Shown piece by piece: positions 26,851 through 38,179 of a DNA stretch of 64,000 bases (the first letter of the stretch is position 1; every line of letters starts with the position of its first letter). This stretch comes from Pseudomonas lijiangensis (lineage in GTDB: Bacteria; Pseudomonadota; Gammaproteobacteria; Pseudomonadales; Pseudomonadaceae). The notes beneath the pieces were generated by a model, which saw only the letters and a program-made list of their open reading frames with translations, was not told the DNA's origin and made no database searches. The translations under genes and the position numbers were made by a program. The stretch is from positions 3,855,001-3,919,000 of the forward strand of contig NZ_CP076668.1 of assembly GCF_018968705.1 (NCBI RefSeq), written 5' to 3'.

Positions 26851-29800
26851 TCAATCCGGCAACCAGCCGTTGGCCCAGTACTGCAGGTTCTCGCCGCGCA
26901 GCATGAAATCGCGCAGTACCGTCTCCCTTAGCTCATCACCCATGCGGTAGCTGGCATTGGGATCGGACAAATGCATGCGGATCGCCTGCAGCCATTCCTC
27001 GGAACTGTTGGTGTAGACCCGAGTGGCAGGCAAGTGCCCACGATAGGCTTCGGTATCCGAGCAGATCACCGGGTAGCCGCAAGCGCCGTACTCCAGCAGA
27101 CGCAGGTTGCTCTTGCAGTCGTTGAAGATATGGAACTCCAGCGGCGCCAGTGCGAGATCCAGATTCAGACTCGCCAGTTTTGCCGGATAGGTATGCAGGC
27201 TCACAGCCGAATGGAACTCATGGATATAAGGCCTGAGCAGATCCGGACACATGCCGAAGAAGACCCACTCGACCTCATCGGCCAACGTCCGTATCACATC
27301 GACGATAAGCTCCAGATCGCCCCGGTGACTGGTTCCCCCACCCCAGCCGACCCGCGGTTTACCGGAACTGCGGCGAACACTCTTGAGGTTGCTCCACAGA
27401 TGGGTCGCCAGCATGTTGGGCACCACGCGAATATCGCTATGCATGCTGGACAAGGCCTGGGCCAGTGGGTGAGTCGACACCACGACCCGGTCACAGAGCC
27501 CGATACCCCGGCGCAACATGGTCGCAATGTTGTCCGGCATATTGCGGCGATGTTCGTTTTTCTCCGGGACATCGGCGATGTAGTCATCCAGTTCGAAAAT
27601 ACGCATCGCGCTGGAGTAATTCTTCACCAGGGCAATATCCGGCACCTTGGCCTCGGTGTAACGCCCCTGGAAGACGATGACATCCGGGGACTGACGCTCG
27701 ATTTCGATGATCGAAGGCGACTCGTAGGTCATTCTCCCGAGTACACGCCCGGCAGCCACCAGTTCAAGCAAGGGCTGGCTGACCCGATAATGCCCCACGG
27801 CCGACGAATTGACAGCCATGCCCAGAATGGAAGGCAGGTGGCGCGTGCAGAACGGGTTCCAGCCAAACTGCAGCCCCGGCTCCAGACTGAACGAGGAGGC
27901 CTCGCTAAGACTCAGGTTCGGGTTATAGGCCGGATCCCTGACCATTTTCGGCAGCCATTTCAGGTAAAAAGACTTCTGCTCGTTATCAAGTTTCTCGCGA
28001 GAAGACTCCGAACGCTGAACCGCAGCGGGCTCGGCCAGCACCACAGAAGAGCATGGTGTTCCGACGATGAGATACCCTTCACCGCCGACGCGCATGCACA
28101 GGTCCAGATCATGCAGCCCCAATGAGAACGTGGCCGCATCCATCCCGCCCACACTGTCGAATACCTCTTTGCGCACCATCAGGCAGTTACCGCTGACTGC
28201 GCTCCAGTTCTGCGTCAGCAGCAGGCGCTGCATGTAACCGCTCGCATCCGCTGGCAAGCTGACGAACGGTCTGCCTGCTAGCCCCTCCAGACCCAGCACC
28301 ATACCGGCATACAAGATATTGCCCTGCGGGCTCAGGATGCGCGGACCGACAATACCGACCTCAGGACGCTGGGCATGACTGAGCAACTCATCGAGCCATT
28401 CAGCCTGGTGAATAATCGCGTGAGGGCTGAGGGTAACCAGATACTGACCGCGTGCATGGGAAGCCGCAAAATTCTGCGTGGCGGCTTCGTTACCAGCATC
28501 GGGCGAAGCGAAAATCCTCAATTTCTCGCTGCCCAGTTCACCCATGGCAGTAAACCAGGCCAGGGCCTCGGCGCTCTCGCTGGCCTTGTCGACAATCACT
28601 ACTTCGTAATGAGGATATCGAGTCTTGCTGAGCAGGCTGTCGAGGCAGCGCTCCAGATCAGCCAATTGATCACGGGTACTGATAATGATCGAGACCAGCG
28701 GGCTGGCAGCATGCAGGTACTCGATACGGTTGAGCAGCGGCAACTGATCATGATGAATGACATGCTCCAGACCGATACGCTGCAGGTGGGCCGACACCAG
28801 AGGTTCGCTACGCTCGATCACTTCAGGCAGTGAGAGCCATTGAGCGAACGACAGGCTTGACTCGACCTGGACTTCAGCGATGTGCTCGATGGTTTGCGGG
28901 CCGGCACTTTCCACCAGACGCCAGATCACATCATGGGGCGCCAGCTCACCATGGACAGGATCAAAACCGCCCATGCTCAGCAGGTTGCGACGCTCAAAGG
29001 CCAAGGTCCGCCCCACATAGGGGTAACCCCGCATCAGGTCGAGGTTGAAGTCCGGCTTGAACACCGGCTCCTGCGACTCGTCATCAACGATTGCGCCTTC
29101 ATCACTGTAGACACACAAAAGACCGGAAATCTGGGCGACACGCTCGGCCAGAACCAGCAGCGCAGACTCGGTCAGCCTGTCACCGGCACGCAACAGATAC
29201 ACCCAGTCGGCGTGCTCCAGCAACGGCAGTACATCGTTCAGTTGTTGCGACCAGTCGGCCTGAAGCGGAAAACGTAATACCTGCTGGTCCTCAAGACTGG
29301 CGGCATTGGTCAAGACCACCACAGACTCGGCCGGGTAATCCTGATCGGTAATGCTCTTGAGGGTCATCTCCAGCGCATCGGTTTTATCATGATCATCGAT
29401 CACCACCGGAACGATACGCGGCTGCCAGGCCCAGCTTACGACTCGCTGCTCCAGAAGCTTTTTCCGAGACCCGAGAAACCGACGGCACGAAAGCCACTCG
29501 GCATAGAGTTCGGCATAGCTTTCGCTGTCACTGCCGACCCGGCTGCGCATGATGCCCTGACGATTGGCCATTACGCCGTAGAGACCGACTTCATCCCACT
29601 CTCTGGGCGACTCCAGAGCCTTGCGCAAGGCGATAAAGCGCACCCAGCCCTGGGCTGGTGCCTGCTCTCCGCTACGCGCCTTGAGCATTTCGTTCAGCCA
29701 GCCCCATTCCGTGGTTGCTGTGTGGTACATGTCCGGCTGTTTGCTGAACCGGGCAGGATGCAGACGCTCGATACTTTCAATACTGTGCAGCGCGACCAGA

Positions 29801-30429
29801 TTGCCGCGTCGCAACAGGCAGTTGAACAAAGCGAAATCGAGCAATGCCACAAAGCCCTGCCCTGGCTGCGCCAGGGATGGCAGGTACTCCAGAACATCGG
29901 CCCTGCGCATCAGTGCACTGCTGAAGCCGCCAAGGGTATTACGCGGCGTACGCTCGAAAATCGCCAGCATGTCCTCGCCCTTGAACAGGGCATCGTAGGG
30001 AACAAGACCGACGTTCTCCATGCGGGTCGGCAACACATAGTCATCGACATCGACCAGATGTCGCTTGCCGACTACCAGCAGAACATCGGAATGCTGATCG
30101 AGGACCTGAGCCTGACGGGCTATGCAATAGCGATACAGACGATCGTCATCGCACAGGAACTTGATGTACGTACCCTGCGCCTCTTCAAGGCACTTGAGCA
30201 GATTGCCCTGGAAGCCCAGACGGTAAGGGTTGCCTACATAGCGCGCGATGGTGTTCGAAGGCGTCACCAGTTCGTCGAATATCTCTTTGATTTCACCGGT
30301 CTGACAGTCGTCGCAAACGATGACCTCAAGATTGTCGTAGCTCTGAGCCAGGGCACTTTGCAGAGCTTCGCGGAAGAACCGTGGATTGAGGGCCGGGATG
30401 ACGATACTGACGAGGGGAGTTTGATTCAC
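26851..30429 (-). CDS. fgt1: Fgt1-type flagellin glycosyltransferase
   Basis: Very large, 1192-residue glycosyltransferase. Domains in order: a family-2 module at the N-terminus (PLVSIVIPALNPRFFREALQ, with CDDC and DDDR acidic motifs, 1-230); a degenerate second module (about 330-500) with YSDEGAIVDD; a third GT-A module (about 575-830) with PLVSIIISTRDQLADLERCL; and a C-terminal GT-B-like domain (about 870-1190) with ALAPLEFHIFNDCKSNLRLLEYG. In P. syringae pv. tabaci, fgt1 loss abolishes flagellin glycosylation. It lies 88 bp after flgL and may be co-transcribed with it. Confidence 0.9.
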   Translation of the reverse strand: MNQTPLVSIVIPALNPRFFREALQSALAQSYDNLEVIVCDDCQTGEIKEIFDELVTPSNTIARYVGNPYRLGFQGNLLKCLEEAQGTYIKFLCDDDRLYRYCIARQAQVLDQHSDVLLVVGKRHLVDVDDYVLPTRMENVGLVPYDALFKGEDMLAIFERTPRNTLGGFSSALMRRADVLEYLPSLAQPGQGFVALLDFALFNCLLRRGNLVALHSIESIERLHPARFSKQPDMYHTATTEWGWLNEMLKARSGEQAPAQGWVRFIALRKALESPREWDEVGLYGVMANRQGIMRSRVGSDSESYAELYAEWLSCRRFLGSRKKLLEQRVVSWAWQPRIVPVVIDDHDKTDALEMTLKSITDQDYPAESVVVLTNAASLEDQQVLRFPLQADWSQQLNDVLPLLEHADWVYLLRAGDRLTESALLVLAERVAQISGLLCVYSDEGAIVDDESQEPVFKPDFNLDLMRGYPYVGRTLAFERRNLLSMGGFDPVHGELAPHDVIWRLVESAGPQTIEHIAEVQVESSLSFAQWLSLPEVIERSEPLVSAHLQRIGLEHVIHHDQLPLLNRIEYLHAASPLVSIIISTRDQLADLERCLDSLLSKTRYPHYEVVIVDKASESAEALAWFTAMGELGSEKLRIFASPDAGNEAATQNFAASHARGQYLVTLSPHAIIHQAEWLDELLSHAQRPEVGIVGPRILSPQGNILYAGMVLGLEGLAGRPFVSLPADASGYMQRLLLTQNWSAVSGNCLMVRKEVFDSVGGMDAATFSLGLHDLDLCMRVGGEGYLIVGTPCSSVVLAEPAAVQRSESSREKLDNEQKSFYLKWLPKMVRDPAYNPNLSLSEASSFSLEPGLQFGWNPFCTRHLPSILGMAVNSSAVGHYRVSQPLLELVAAGRVLGRMTYESPSIIEIERQSPDVIVFQGRYTEAKVPDIALVKNYSSAMRIFELDDYIADVPEKNEHRRNMPDNIATMLRRGIGLCDRVVVSTHPLAQALSSMHSDIRVVPNMLATHLWSNLKSVRRSSGKPRVGWGGGTSHRGDLELIVDVIRTLADEVEWVFFGMCPDLLRPYIHEFHSAVSLHTYPAKLASLNLDLALAPLEFHIFNDCKSNLRLLEYGACGYPVICSDTEAYRGHLPATRVYTNSSEEWLQAIRMHLSDPNASYRMGDELRETVLRDFMLRGENLQYWANGWLPD

Positions 30430-30517
30430 AGTACGAACTCATGAGCGGCGGGAAACCAGCCAGTCGAATGGCTTCCCTCACCGCTGAAAAAAGACGGCGG
30501 ATGCTCAATGCCAGGAA

Positions 30518-32110
30518 TCAGATCTGGCTGAACAGGTTCAACTTGGACAACTGGACAAAAACTGACTGGGAGGCGTCCAGCATGGTCTTTTGCAACGTCA
30601 GCCGGGTGGTTGCCTCAACCATGTCTGAGTTGACGAACGTGCCCTGCTCAACCTCATTGTTGCCCTTGAGCAAGTCGTTGGTCACGCCTTGCGCAGTTGC
30701 CGCGACCTGACGAGCACCACCCGCCGAACGCGCAGTGGAAGCTTGTTCCCTGCTACTGATGATGTTGCCCAGCGCCGAGGACAATGCCGCATCAAGATTC
30801 TGGGAAGCAACCAGGTCGCCATCGGCTGGCGTGCTCAATGCCTTGATCGCTGCCGACAAGGTGTTCAGAACGTTTTCGGTCTGATGCGTGGAAGACTGCA
30901 CCACAAACTGGTCACCGTTGGCCGGCGTGCCGCTGATGGTGAAGTTGACACCCGCCGCATTGGCGGTTGTCCCGGTCAGCGTGCCTGTGGACACCGGCGT
31001 ACTGCTGCTGGTGACGGGCGAGGCATACAGTTCGTAATTCGTGGCACTGGTGAACTTGAGAATCGCACCCGTGGTGGGGAATGTATTGTTGAACGCGGTC
31101 AGGTCAGCAGCGCTGGTACCTACTACAGAACTGCTGATGGTCGCAGTCGAAGGGTTACCGGGACTACGGGAGGTGGTCACACTGTCCGGCGTCGAAGCCA
31201 ACTGATAAGTACGGTTGGTCAGAACAGCGTCCGCAGCTGCAGTCGTTGCTCTTTCCGCCGCCGTCAGGTTGACGTTCATGGTCAGCTCGACACCACGGAA
31301 CGTGAATGACTGATCGTTGAAGCTGTCGTGGGTAAACGTGCCCGCTGTCGAAGCGTCGGCGGTCACATCATTGCCCAAACCATCAGTGATCTTGAACTGG
31401 GTACTGCTCAGGAAGGTCAGCGTGTAAGGCTCGCCTGCCTGATAGTTGTTGTTATACGCGTTGCTGGACTTCACCAGGCCGCCGGTCAGCGATACCTTGC
31501 CATCTTCCACAGCAGGAGACGTCAATGTCGCGGAGGTACGAGAAGTGTTGATTGCCTGCTCGAACGCCTCGAAACCGGTGGTATTGCTTGCCAGCACCAG
31601 GCCGTCACCCACCGCGAGATTCACGTGGGTCTGGTCACCGTTGTAGCTGTAAGTGCCATCGGCATTCTGCGAGTACGGAGGAGTCGACGATTTCGAGCCC
31701 GAGAACATGTACTGTCCGTTGGAGTCCTGACTGTTCATCAAGCCCAGGATCTGACTTTGCAACTGCTTGAGTTCATCTGCCGTGGAGATACGGTCCTTGT
31801 CGGTATACGAACCGTTACCCGCCTTGACGATCAGCTCCTGAGCAGTCTGCATGGCATCGATGATGCTGGTCAGCGCGGTTTCAGAGTTGGTGGCGTTGGT
31901 ATTGATCGTACCGATGTTCGATGAGTACTGAGTCAGCATGGAGTTCTGCTGTGCCAGTTGCAGCACGCGAGCAGCTCCCACGGGGTTGTCACTGGCAGTA
32001 TTGAGCTTGATCCCGCTGGAGACCTCTTCGCCACTCTTGATCATGTTGGCATAGTTGCGCTGATAGTTCGAAGTCGTGGCTTCGTAGAACTGGGTAGTTG
32101 AGATACGCAT
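30518..32110 (-). CDS. flgL: FlgL, hook-filament junction protein
   Basis: Flagellin-like junction protein (HAP3) of 530 residues. The ends are conserved (N-terminal STTQFYEATTSNYQRNYANM; C-terminal ATTRLTLQKTMLDASQSVFVQ). The middle is a long Ser/Thr-rich variable region, typical of Pseudomonas FlgL and longer than the 300 or so residues in enterics. It lies 13 bp after flgK and ends the flgFGHIJKL run, with fgt1 next. Confidence 0.95.
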   Translation of the reverse strand: MRISTTQFYEATTSNYQRNYANMIKSGEEVSSGIKLNTASDNPVGAARVLQLAQQNSMLTQYSSNIGTINTNATNSETALTSIIDAMQTAQELIVKAGNGSYTDKDRISTADELKQLQSQILGLMNSQDSNGQYMFSGSKSSTPPYSQNADGTYSYNGDQTHVNLAVGDGLVLASNTTGFEAFEQAINTSRTSATLTSPAVEDGKVSLTGGLVKSSNAYNNNYQAGEPYTLTFLSSTQFKITDGLGNDVTADASTAGTFTHDSFNDQSFTFRGVELTMNVNLTAAERATTAAADAVLTNRTYQLASTPDSVTTSRSPGNPSTATISSSVVGTSAADLTAFNNTFPTTGAILKFTSATNYELYASPVTSSSTPVSTGTLTGTTANAAGVNFTISGTPANGDQFVVQSSTHQTENVLNTLSAAIKALSTPADGDLVASQNLDAALSSALGNIISSREQASTARSAGGARQVAATAQGVTNDLLKGNNEVEQGTFVNSDMVEATTRLTLQKTMLDASQSVFVQLSKLNLFSQI

Positions 32111-32123
32111 GGTTCACGACTCC

Positions 32124-34187
32124 TTAAAGACTGTTGATCAGCGTGCTGAAAATGGTTTGTGCCGCCTTGATGATCTGGGAAGAGGCGGTGTAGTACTGCT
32201 GATACTTGATCAGGTTGGCCGCTTCTTCATCCAGGGACACGCCCGATACTGAATCACGCGCCGACTTGGCCTGGGCCAGAACGGCATCTGTAGCTGTCAC
32301 ATCGCTCTTGCCCTGACTGGCACGAGTACCGATCTTGGCAACCAGATCACCGTAGGCACCGGACAGGCTGGTGCCGACACTGCCACCGGTCACGTCAACG
32401 CTCTTGGCGGTCTGCAAGGCCACACCGGCCAGGGCGTTACGGTTGTCGGAAGAACCGGCACCAGTCATGTCGATGCTGAAGGTGTCATTGACGATTGGAG
32501 AGCCCGAGAGGGTCATCTCGATCTCGAATGCAGTCTGAGTGCTTGGCGTGGTACGGGTGTCGGCGTAGCCCACGCTGAGCTTGATGTTATTGCTCTGCCC
32601 TTGGACGATGGAACCGCCCACAGCATTGCCATTCTGATCGAGCACAGCCGCACCGGTGGAATCCACCAGCGTATAGCTCTGCACGCCAGTGCTGCTGACC
32701 GAGCCCATCACCAGTTTCATCGGTGTGGAGCTTTGCAGCGCATTACGCAGGTCGCTGGTCTGGGTCGAATCGTAGATGTCGGCCTTGGTAGTGAGGACAG
32801 GCTGGGTAAAACCACCGGTACCGGAGTTGCTGACACCTGCCTTGGCGGTCAGTGGCGCGGCAGCGGCAATGTCCTTGGCATCGGTCAGGGCAACAGCGAT
32901 ACCCGAAGCACCATTGCGCGTCGGACTGACCTTGAAAGAATCGCCAGCAGCCATCGCACTGCCATTAAGGCTTACCGTGAAGCCCTCGAACTGGGTCGGC
33001 GGGTTATCCGTCAACGAACCGGTGCCGACGCTTTCGCCATTGGGCAAACGGCGCACGGTGAAATTGTTGGCATCGCTGAAGGTGACTTCGTAATCGTCAG
33101 CCGTCAGTTTGCTGGTGTCCTTGATCGTGACATCAAGGTTGCCCGAGCCTGCGCTGTTGCCAACCTTGCCAATACTGCGTTGAGTGATCAGATCAGCGTT
33201 GTTGATGTTGGTGAATAGGCCAGAGCCGAAATTACCCTTGCTGTCGATACCCTGACTCATCTGACTGTTGATCTGATCGGCCAGTACCAGCGCCACACGT
33301 CCAAGCTCATTGGAAGCAGGCGTCAATACTTCAGAGCGGTAACGCAACAGACCGCCAATGGCACCACCAGTCACCACCGACGTTACATCAGTAGAGGTCT
33401 GACCGATCTTGATCTGCAGGTTGTACTGCAAAGGGTCGGTCTTGCTTGGGCCAGCCGAGAGGGTCGCCGCGGTGGAACCGCTTACCAGGGACTGTCCGGT
33501 ACCCGTCATGACATCATAGGTGCCATTGCTACTTTCAAGGACCTTGACGCCGATCAGTTCGTTAAGTTGGCGAACGGTTTCGTTGCGCGTATCAAGCAAA
33601 GTGTTGGGGGTGGTATTCCCGGCGGAAGCCGCAGTGATCTGTTTGTTCAGGCTGGCAATCGTGCTCGTCAGTTCGTTGACCTGAGCGGTCAGCGTAGTCA
33701 GTTGCGCATTGACGTTATCGTTCTGCGATGACAACTGCGAGGCTATCGAGTTGAAGCGCGCGCTCAACGCGCTTGCCTGGGTCAGGAAAGTCGAGCGCTC
33801 TGCCGACTGGGTCGCATTGGAGGCAACGGACTGCAGGTCGGTGAAGAACTTCGACATCTGCGCCGCAACACCCGTGGTGCTGTCAGACAGCAAGGTATCG
33901 GTCTTGCTGGCCTGACCAGCGTAAGCCACGGCATCCGCACTGAGCGCAGTACTGGTTTGCAATTGGGCATCGAGGTAGCTGTTGTAGATACGACGCACGT
34001 CGGACAGCGTGGTACCGGTACCGATGTAACCGACACCCAGACCGATATTGATCTGCGCCGAAGCCGTGGTCATTACCTGTTGACGCGAATACCCGGCAGT
34101 GTCCACGTTGGCCGTGTTGTTACCGATGGTATTGATCGCGGCACTGCTGGCAGTAATACCCGAGAGCCCAATTGAAATCAGCGACAT
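32124..34187 (-). CDS. flgK: FlgK, hook-filament junction protein
   Basis: HAP1 junction protein of 687 residues. The N-terminus has the rod/hook signature (LSGITASSAAINTIGNNTANVDTAGYSRQ). The C-terminus has the D0 helix (NLIKYQQYYTASSQIIKAAQTIFSTLINSL-like). The central portion is extended and Ser/Thr-rich. It lies 10 bp after flgJ. Export needs FlgN, which is encoded about 17 kb away on the other strand. Confidence 0.96.
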   Translation of the reverse strand: MSLISIGLSGITASSAAINTIGNNTANVDTAGYSRQQVMTTASAQINIGLGVGYIGTGTTLSDVRRIYNSYLDAQLQTSTALSADAVAYAGQASKTDTLLSDSTTGVAAQMSKFFTDLQSVASNATQSAERSTFLTQASALSARFNSIASQLSSQNDNVNAQLTTLTAQVNELTSTIASLNKQITAASAGNTTPNTLLDTRNETVRQLNELIGVKVLESSNGTYDVMTGTGQSLVSGSTAATLSAGPSKTDPLQYNLQIKIGQTSTDVTSVVTGGAIGGLLRYRSEVLTPASNELGRVALVLADQINSQMSQGIDSKGNFGSGLFTNINNADLITQRSIGKVGNSAGSGNLDVTIKDTSKLTADDYEVTFSDANNFTVRRLPNGESVGTGSLTDNPPTQFEGFTVSLNGSAMAAGDSFKVSPTRNGASGIAVALTDAKDIAAAAPLTAKAGVSNSGTGGFTQPVLTTKADIYDSTQTSDLRNALQSSTPMKLVMGSVSSTGVQSYTLVDSTGAAVLDQNGNAVGGSIVQGQSNNIKLSVGYADTRTTPSTQTAFEIEMTLSGSPIVNDTFSIDMTGAGSSDNRNALAGVALQTAKSVDVTGGSVGTSLSGAYGDLVAKIGTRASQGKSDVTATDAVLAQAKSARDSVSGVSLDEEAANLIKYQQYYTASSQIIKAAQTIFSTLINSL

Positions 34188-34197
34188 GATTCAAACC

Positions 34198-35424
34198 TTA
34201 TAAAGTCGTGGAAGAGCCCGTTGCAGCGGCGTAGTTCTGGTAACTCTTCATCTGTTTCGCAATCTGCGAAATCTTGCTTGCGTAGGCCGGGTCCGTGGCG
34301 TAACCGGCCTTCTGCAATTCTTTTACATACTGCTCAGAGTTATCGGCGGAGTTGATGACTTCTTTATACCGATTGTTGTTCTGCAACAGGCTGACCAGGT
34401 CATGGAAGCTGTCAGCATAGGAATCGTATGAACGGAAGTCCGCCGTCTCCTTGACCATCTTGCCGTCACGGAACTCACTGGTGATTGCACGGGCCTGCGC
34501 CCCTTGCCAGCTACCGGTTGCCTTGATGCCGAACAGGTTGTGGCTGCTACTGCCATCCTGCTGACGCATGATGGATTTACCCCAGCCGGTTTCCAGCGCA
34601 GCCTGGGCCACCAGCATGACGGGATCGACGCCAATTCGCGCTGCGGCTTCCTTGGCCAGAGGCAACATGGTCGCCACAAACTGGTCGGAGTTGCCGAAGG
34701 CACGCTTGGCCGGTGCCAGCGGCGGCTGAGCCATGGTACGAACGTATTGCGGCTCGGCAAGATTGGGATCCAGCGTCCAGTCACCATTGCTGCCGGTCGA
34801 TGTCGCACGCTGCGCAGCCATCGGACTATTGGCATTTGCATTGGTGGTTGCCGTCGAAGGCACAATCCCCAGCAGCAAACGATCGGTAAGCTTGGTCGGC
34901 AATGCCAGGCGGCGCGAATTGAGCAGCGCCATGTCATTACGCCCTTCGACAGAGCCAGCAGCCCCCGCCTTGTCTGCCGCTGCCGAGCGAGTCGCCCACA
35001 GCGGACGCTGATAGACGCTGGTGGCCAATCCCGCCTTGGAGGAATCCGTAGCAGCAGCCTGAGTGCTACTCGCCGCAGCCGCGTGATTGACGCCCTTGTC
35101 CTTGGACAACTGGCGCATCAGCACATCCTGCAGCCCGATGCCATTGGCACGGGTCGACAGGGTAACGGCCAGTTGCTGGTCATACATGTCCTGATACTGC
35201 CGCGTTGCAGCAGTATTCAGCGGATTGTCCTTGGCCAGCACTTCGTTGGCCGAGCGCATGGCCTTGAGCATCTGGCTGACGAACAGCGACTCGAACTCCC
35301 GAGCCACCTTTTTCAGGTTCTCCGGGCTGTCCTTGTCGCCATTCTTCAAAGCGGCCAGACGATTGACATCGGTATAGGCACCCGAGTCGACCGTTGTGGA
35401 AATTCCGCTCTTGGGCATATCCAT
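34198..35424 (-). CDS. flgJ: FlgJ, rod cap and peptidoglycan hydrolase
   Basis: Bifunctional protein of 408 residues. The N-terminal part (about 30-115) is the rod-capping domain, with KVAREFESLFVSQMLKAMRSA. A Ser/Ala-rich linker follows, then a C-terminal glucosaminidase-type muramidase domain (about 250-395) with the catalytic Glu in LVAQAALETGWGKSIM and NLFGIKATGSWQG. It opens peptidoglycan for the growing rod. It lies 10 bp after flgI. Confidence 0.95.
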   Translation of the reverse strand: MDMPKSGISTTVDSGAYTDVNRLAALKNGDKDSPENLKKVAREFESLFVSQMLKAMRSANEVLAKDNPLNTAATRQYQDMYDQQLAVTLSTRANGIGLQDVLMRQLSKDKGVNHAAAASSTQAAATDSSKAGLATSVYQRPLWATRSAAADKAGAAGSVEGRNDMALLNSRRLALPTKLTDRLLLGIVPSTATTNANANSPMAAQRATSTGSNGDWTLDPNLAEPQYVRTMAQPPLAPAKRAFGNSDQFVATMLPLAKEAAARIGVDPVMLVAQAALETGWGKSIMRQQDGSSSHNLFGIKATGSWQGAQARAITSEFRDGKMVKETADFRSYDSYADSFHDLVSLLQNNNRYKEVINSADNSEQYVKELQKAGYATDPAYASKISQIAKQMKSYQNYAAATGSSTTL

Positions 35425-35434
35425 GCTCGATTCC

Positions 35435-36544
35435 TCAGATCACGATCAGGTCGGCTTGCAACGCGCCGGCCTGCTTCAGGGCTTCGAGAATGGCCATCAA
35501 GTCACCGGGAGCCGCGCCCACCTGGTTGACCGCACGAACGATCTCATCCAGCGTGGTGCCCGGGCCGAACTTGAACATCGGATGCATTTCCTGCTGGGCA
35601 TTGAGCCTGGAGCGCGGCACCACAGCTGTCTGGCCATTGGAAAGCGCGCCGGGCTGGCTGACGATCGGATCTTCAGTGATGGTCACGGTCAGGCTGCCGT
35701 GAGTCACGGCGGCTGGCGATACCTTGACGTTCTGGCCGATCACGATAGTGCCGGTCCGCGAGTTGATGATGACCTTGGCGGCAGTCTGGCCCGGATCGAT
35801 TTCCAGGTTTTCCAGAATCGACAGGTAATCCACACGCTGACCCGGATCAAGAGGCGCAGTCACACGCACCGAACCACCGTCCAGCGCCTGGGCGACGCCG
35901 GGGCCAAGCATGTCGTTGATCTTGTCCACGATGCGCTTGGCCGTGGTGAAGTCGGAGCGGTTGAGGTTCAGGGTCAGGCTGTTGCCCTGATTGAAACCGC
36001 TCGGCACCGCACGCTCGACCGAAGCACCGCCCGGAATACGACCGGACGACGGAACGTTGACGGTAATCTTCGAACCGTCACGACCTTCAGCATCGAAGCC
36101 ACCCACCACCAGGTTGCCCTGGGCAATGGCGTAGACGTTGCCATCGACACCCTTGAGCGGGGTCATCAGCAGACTGCCGCCCCGCAGGCTCTTGGAGTTA
36201 CCGATGGACGAAACGCTGATGTCCACCACCTGACCCGGCTTGGCGAAAGGCGGCAGGTCCGCATAGACCGCCACCGCCGCAACGTTTTTCAACTGCACGG
36301 TGCCCGAGCCGCTCGGCACCTTGATGCCGAACTGCGACAGCATGTTGTTGAAGGTCTGCAGGGTAAACGGCGTCTGAGTGGTCTGGTCACCCGTACCATT
36401 GAGGCCGACGACCAGGCCATAACCGATCAATTGGTTGGCCCGTACGCCCGAGATACTGGCGATGTCCTTCAGGCGCTCGGCCTGAACACCGAAGGCGGTG
36501 GACAGCAGCAGGGTTGCCGCAATCAGTTGCTTGAACTTGATCAT
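35435..36544 (-). CDS. flgI: FlgI, P-ring protein
   Basis: Periplasmic ring protein forming the bushing around the rod. I set the start at the ATG at 36544 (369 residues), because it gives a proper signal peptide ([22 protein letters not shown]) and the family length; the frame is open 54 codons further into flgH. Conserved blocks are [20 protein letters not shown] and [21 protein letters not shown]. It lies 13 bp after flgH. Confidence 0.95.
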   Translation of the reverse strand: MIKFKQLIAATLLLSTAFGVQAERLKDIASISGVRANQLIGYGLVVGLNGTGDQTTQTPFTLQTFNNMLSQFGIKVPSGSGTVQLKNVAAVAVYADLPPFAKPGQVVDISVSSIGNSKSLRGGSLLMTPLKGVDGNVYAIAQGNLVVGGFDAEGRDGSKITVNVPSSGRIPGGASVERAVPSGFNQGNSLTLNLNRSDFTTAKRIVDKINDMLGPGVAQALDGGSVRVTAPLDPGQRVDYLSILENLEIDPGQTAAKVIINSRTGTIVIGQNVKVSPAAVTHGSLTVTITEDPIVSQPGALSNGQTAVVPRSRLNAQQEMHPMFKFGPGTTLDEIVRAVNQVGAAPGDLMAILEALKQAGALQADLIVI

Positions 36545-36557
36545 GTCTATCCCGCTA

Positions 36558-37271
36558 TCAGAAAGGGAACAACGGGCTGAGGAAGAACCGGTCGAACCAG
36601 CCTGGCTGGTTGGAGTCGGCAAATGCACCAGTACCTGAATACGTGATACGCGCATCAGCCACTCGCGTGGATGACACAGTGTTATCGGTGGCAATGTCGT
36701 CGGCACGAATCAGACCGGCAATACGGACCAGCTCATCACCGGTATTGAGGGTCAGCCACTTTTCGCCACGCACCGCCAGAATACCGTTGGGCATGACATC
36801 GGCAACCGTCACCGTCACCGAACCGGTCAGGCTGTTGCTCTGGGCGGCCTGCCCCTGACCTGCGGTAGAACGTGCGCCCGTGTAACCGGCATTGAGACTC
36901 AGATCGTTACTGCCGATCGGGTTATTGGTCGTCAATCCGGAACCGAACAACGAAGTCAGACCCAGGTTGGCGGTGCTGTCCTTGGTAATGGCAGAGCTTG
37001 CAGCCTTGCTGGACGCCATCCGCTCGGAAAGCGTGATGGTGATGATGTCACCCACACGAAAGGCTTTGCGGTCGCCATACAGGTTCTGCTCGAAACCGGC
37101 CTGATAGATCGCACCATTGTTTGCAGCGGCAGACATGGGCGTACGCGGCAACACCGGCGCGTAATAAGGGTCATTAGGCTTGGCAGAGGGCGCCACACAG
37201 CCTGACAGCAAGGCAATCGCACTCAAGGGGGCGATCAACACTGAAAAACGCAGAACACTAAGGCGTTTCAT
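36558..37271 (-). CDS. flgH: FlgH, L-ring lipoprotein
   Basis: Outer-membrane ring lipoprotein. The ATG at 37271 gives 237 residues starting [15 protein letters not shown], with lipobox LLSGC; the lipidated Cys is about residue 25. Conserved parts are [23 protein letters not shown] and [27 protein letters not shown]. The upstream ATG at 37337 would spoil the signal sequence. It lies 73 bp after flgG. Confidence 0.95.
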   Translation of the reverse strand: MKRLSVLRFSVLIAPLSAIALLSGCVAPSAKPNDPYYAPVLPRTPMSAAANNGAIYQAGFEQNLYGDRKAFRVGDIITITLSERMASSKAASSAITKDSTANLGLTSLFGSGLTTNNPIGSNDLSLNAGYTGARSTAGQGQAAQSNSLTGSVTVTVADVMPNGILAVRGEKWLTLNTGDELVRIAGLIRADDIATDNTVSSTRVADARITYSGTGAFADSNQPGWFDRFFLSPLFPF

Positions 37272-37344
37272 GACACTTGAAACCTCGCGGTGTAGCAGGC
37301 GCCCATCAGACGCCTTGTCGGTTTTGAGCAGATACATCAGGGTC

Positions 37345-38133
37345 TTACAGATTCTGAGTCAGGTTCTGCAACATCTGGTCGGCAGTCGAGATCACTTTGG
37401 AGTTCATCTCGTAGGCACGCTGAGTGGTGATCATGTTGACCAGCTCTTCAACCGTGCTCACGTTGGAGTTTTCCAGGGTGTTCTGCAGGGTGGTACCCAG
37501 GCCGTTCAGACCAGGAGTACCCACTTGAGGTGCACCGCTGGAACCGGTTTCCAGATACAGGTTGCCGCCAATGGCCTGCAGGCCGGCCGGGTTGATGAAC
37601 TCGGCGGTCTGGATGTTGCCGATGACCTGCGGCGTGGCAGTGGCGCCCGCTACGGTGATCGAAACAGTACCGTCCTGACCGACAGTGAACGTCTGGGCGT
37701 TCTGAGGAACGACAATCGCAGGCTCAAGGGCATAACCATTGGCAGTCACGATCTGGCCAGTGGAGTCCAGGTGGAAAGTACCATCGCGGGTGTAGGCGAT
37801 GGTGCCGTCAGGCTGCGAGATCTGGAAGAAACCACGGCCATTGACGGCCAGGTCCAGAGGGTTCTCAGTTGTCTGCAGGCTACCGGCGGTGAAGTTCTTT
37901 TGCGTACCGACGATGCGAACACCTGTACCGAGTTGCAGACCGGACGGCAGTTCGCTGTCCTGCGTCGACTGGGCACCCGGCTGACGCTTGATCTGATAGA
38001 GCAAGTCCTGGAATTCGGCACGATCACTCTTGAAACCTGTGGTCGAAACGTTCGCCAGGTTGTTGGAGATGGTGGTCAGGTTGGTGTCCTGAGCAGCGAG
38101 GCCGGTTTTCGCAACGTATAGTGCAGGAAGCAT
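37345..38133 (-). CDS. flgG: FlgG, distal rod protein
   Basis: Main distal rod subunit. The ATG at 38133, with GAGGAG upstream, gives 262 residues starting [20 protein letters not shown]. It has the rod signature [18 protein letters not shown] and the C-terminal [22 protein letters not shown]. An earlier in-frame ATG (38148) is less likely. It lies 46 bp after flgF. Confidence 0.96.
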   Translation of the reverse strand: MLPALYVAKTGLAAQDTNLTTISNNLANVSTTGFKSDRAEFQDLLYQIKRQPGAQSTQDSELPSGLQLGTGVRIVGTQKNFTAGSLQTTENPLDLAVNGRGFFQISQPDGTIAYTRDGTFHLDSTGQIVTANGYALEPAIVVPQNAQTFTVGQDGTVSITVAGATATPQVIGNIQTAEFINPAGLQAIGGNLYLETGSSGAPQVGTPGLNGLGTTLQNTLENSNVSTVEELVNMITTQRAYEMNSKVISTADQMLQNLTQNL

Positions 38134-38179
38134 TCGTATTCTCCTCAAGCGCCGGTTTGTCGGCGCAAGCTGTCAATGG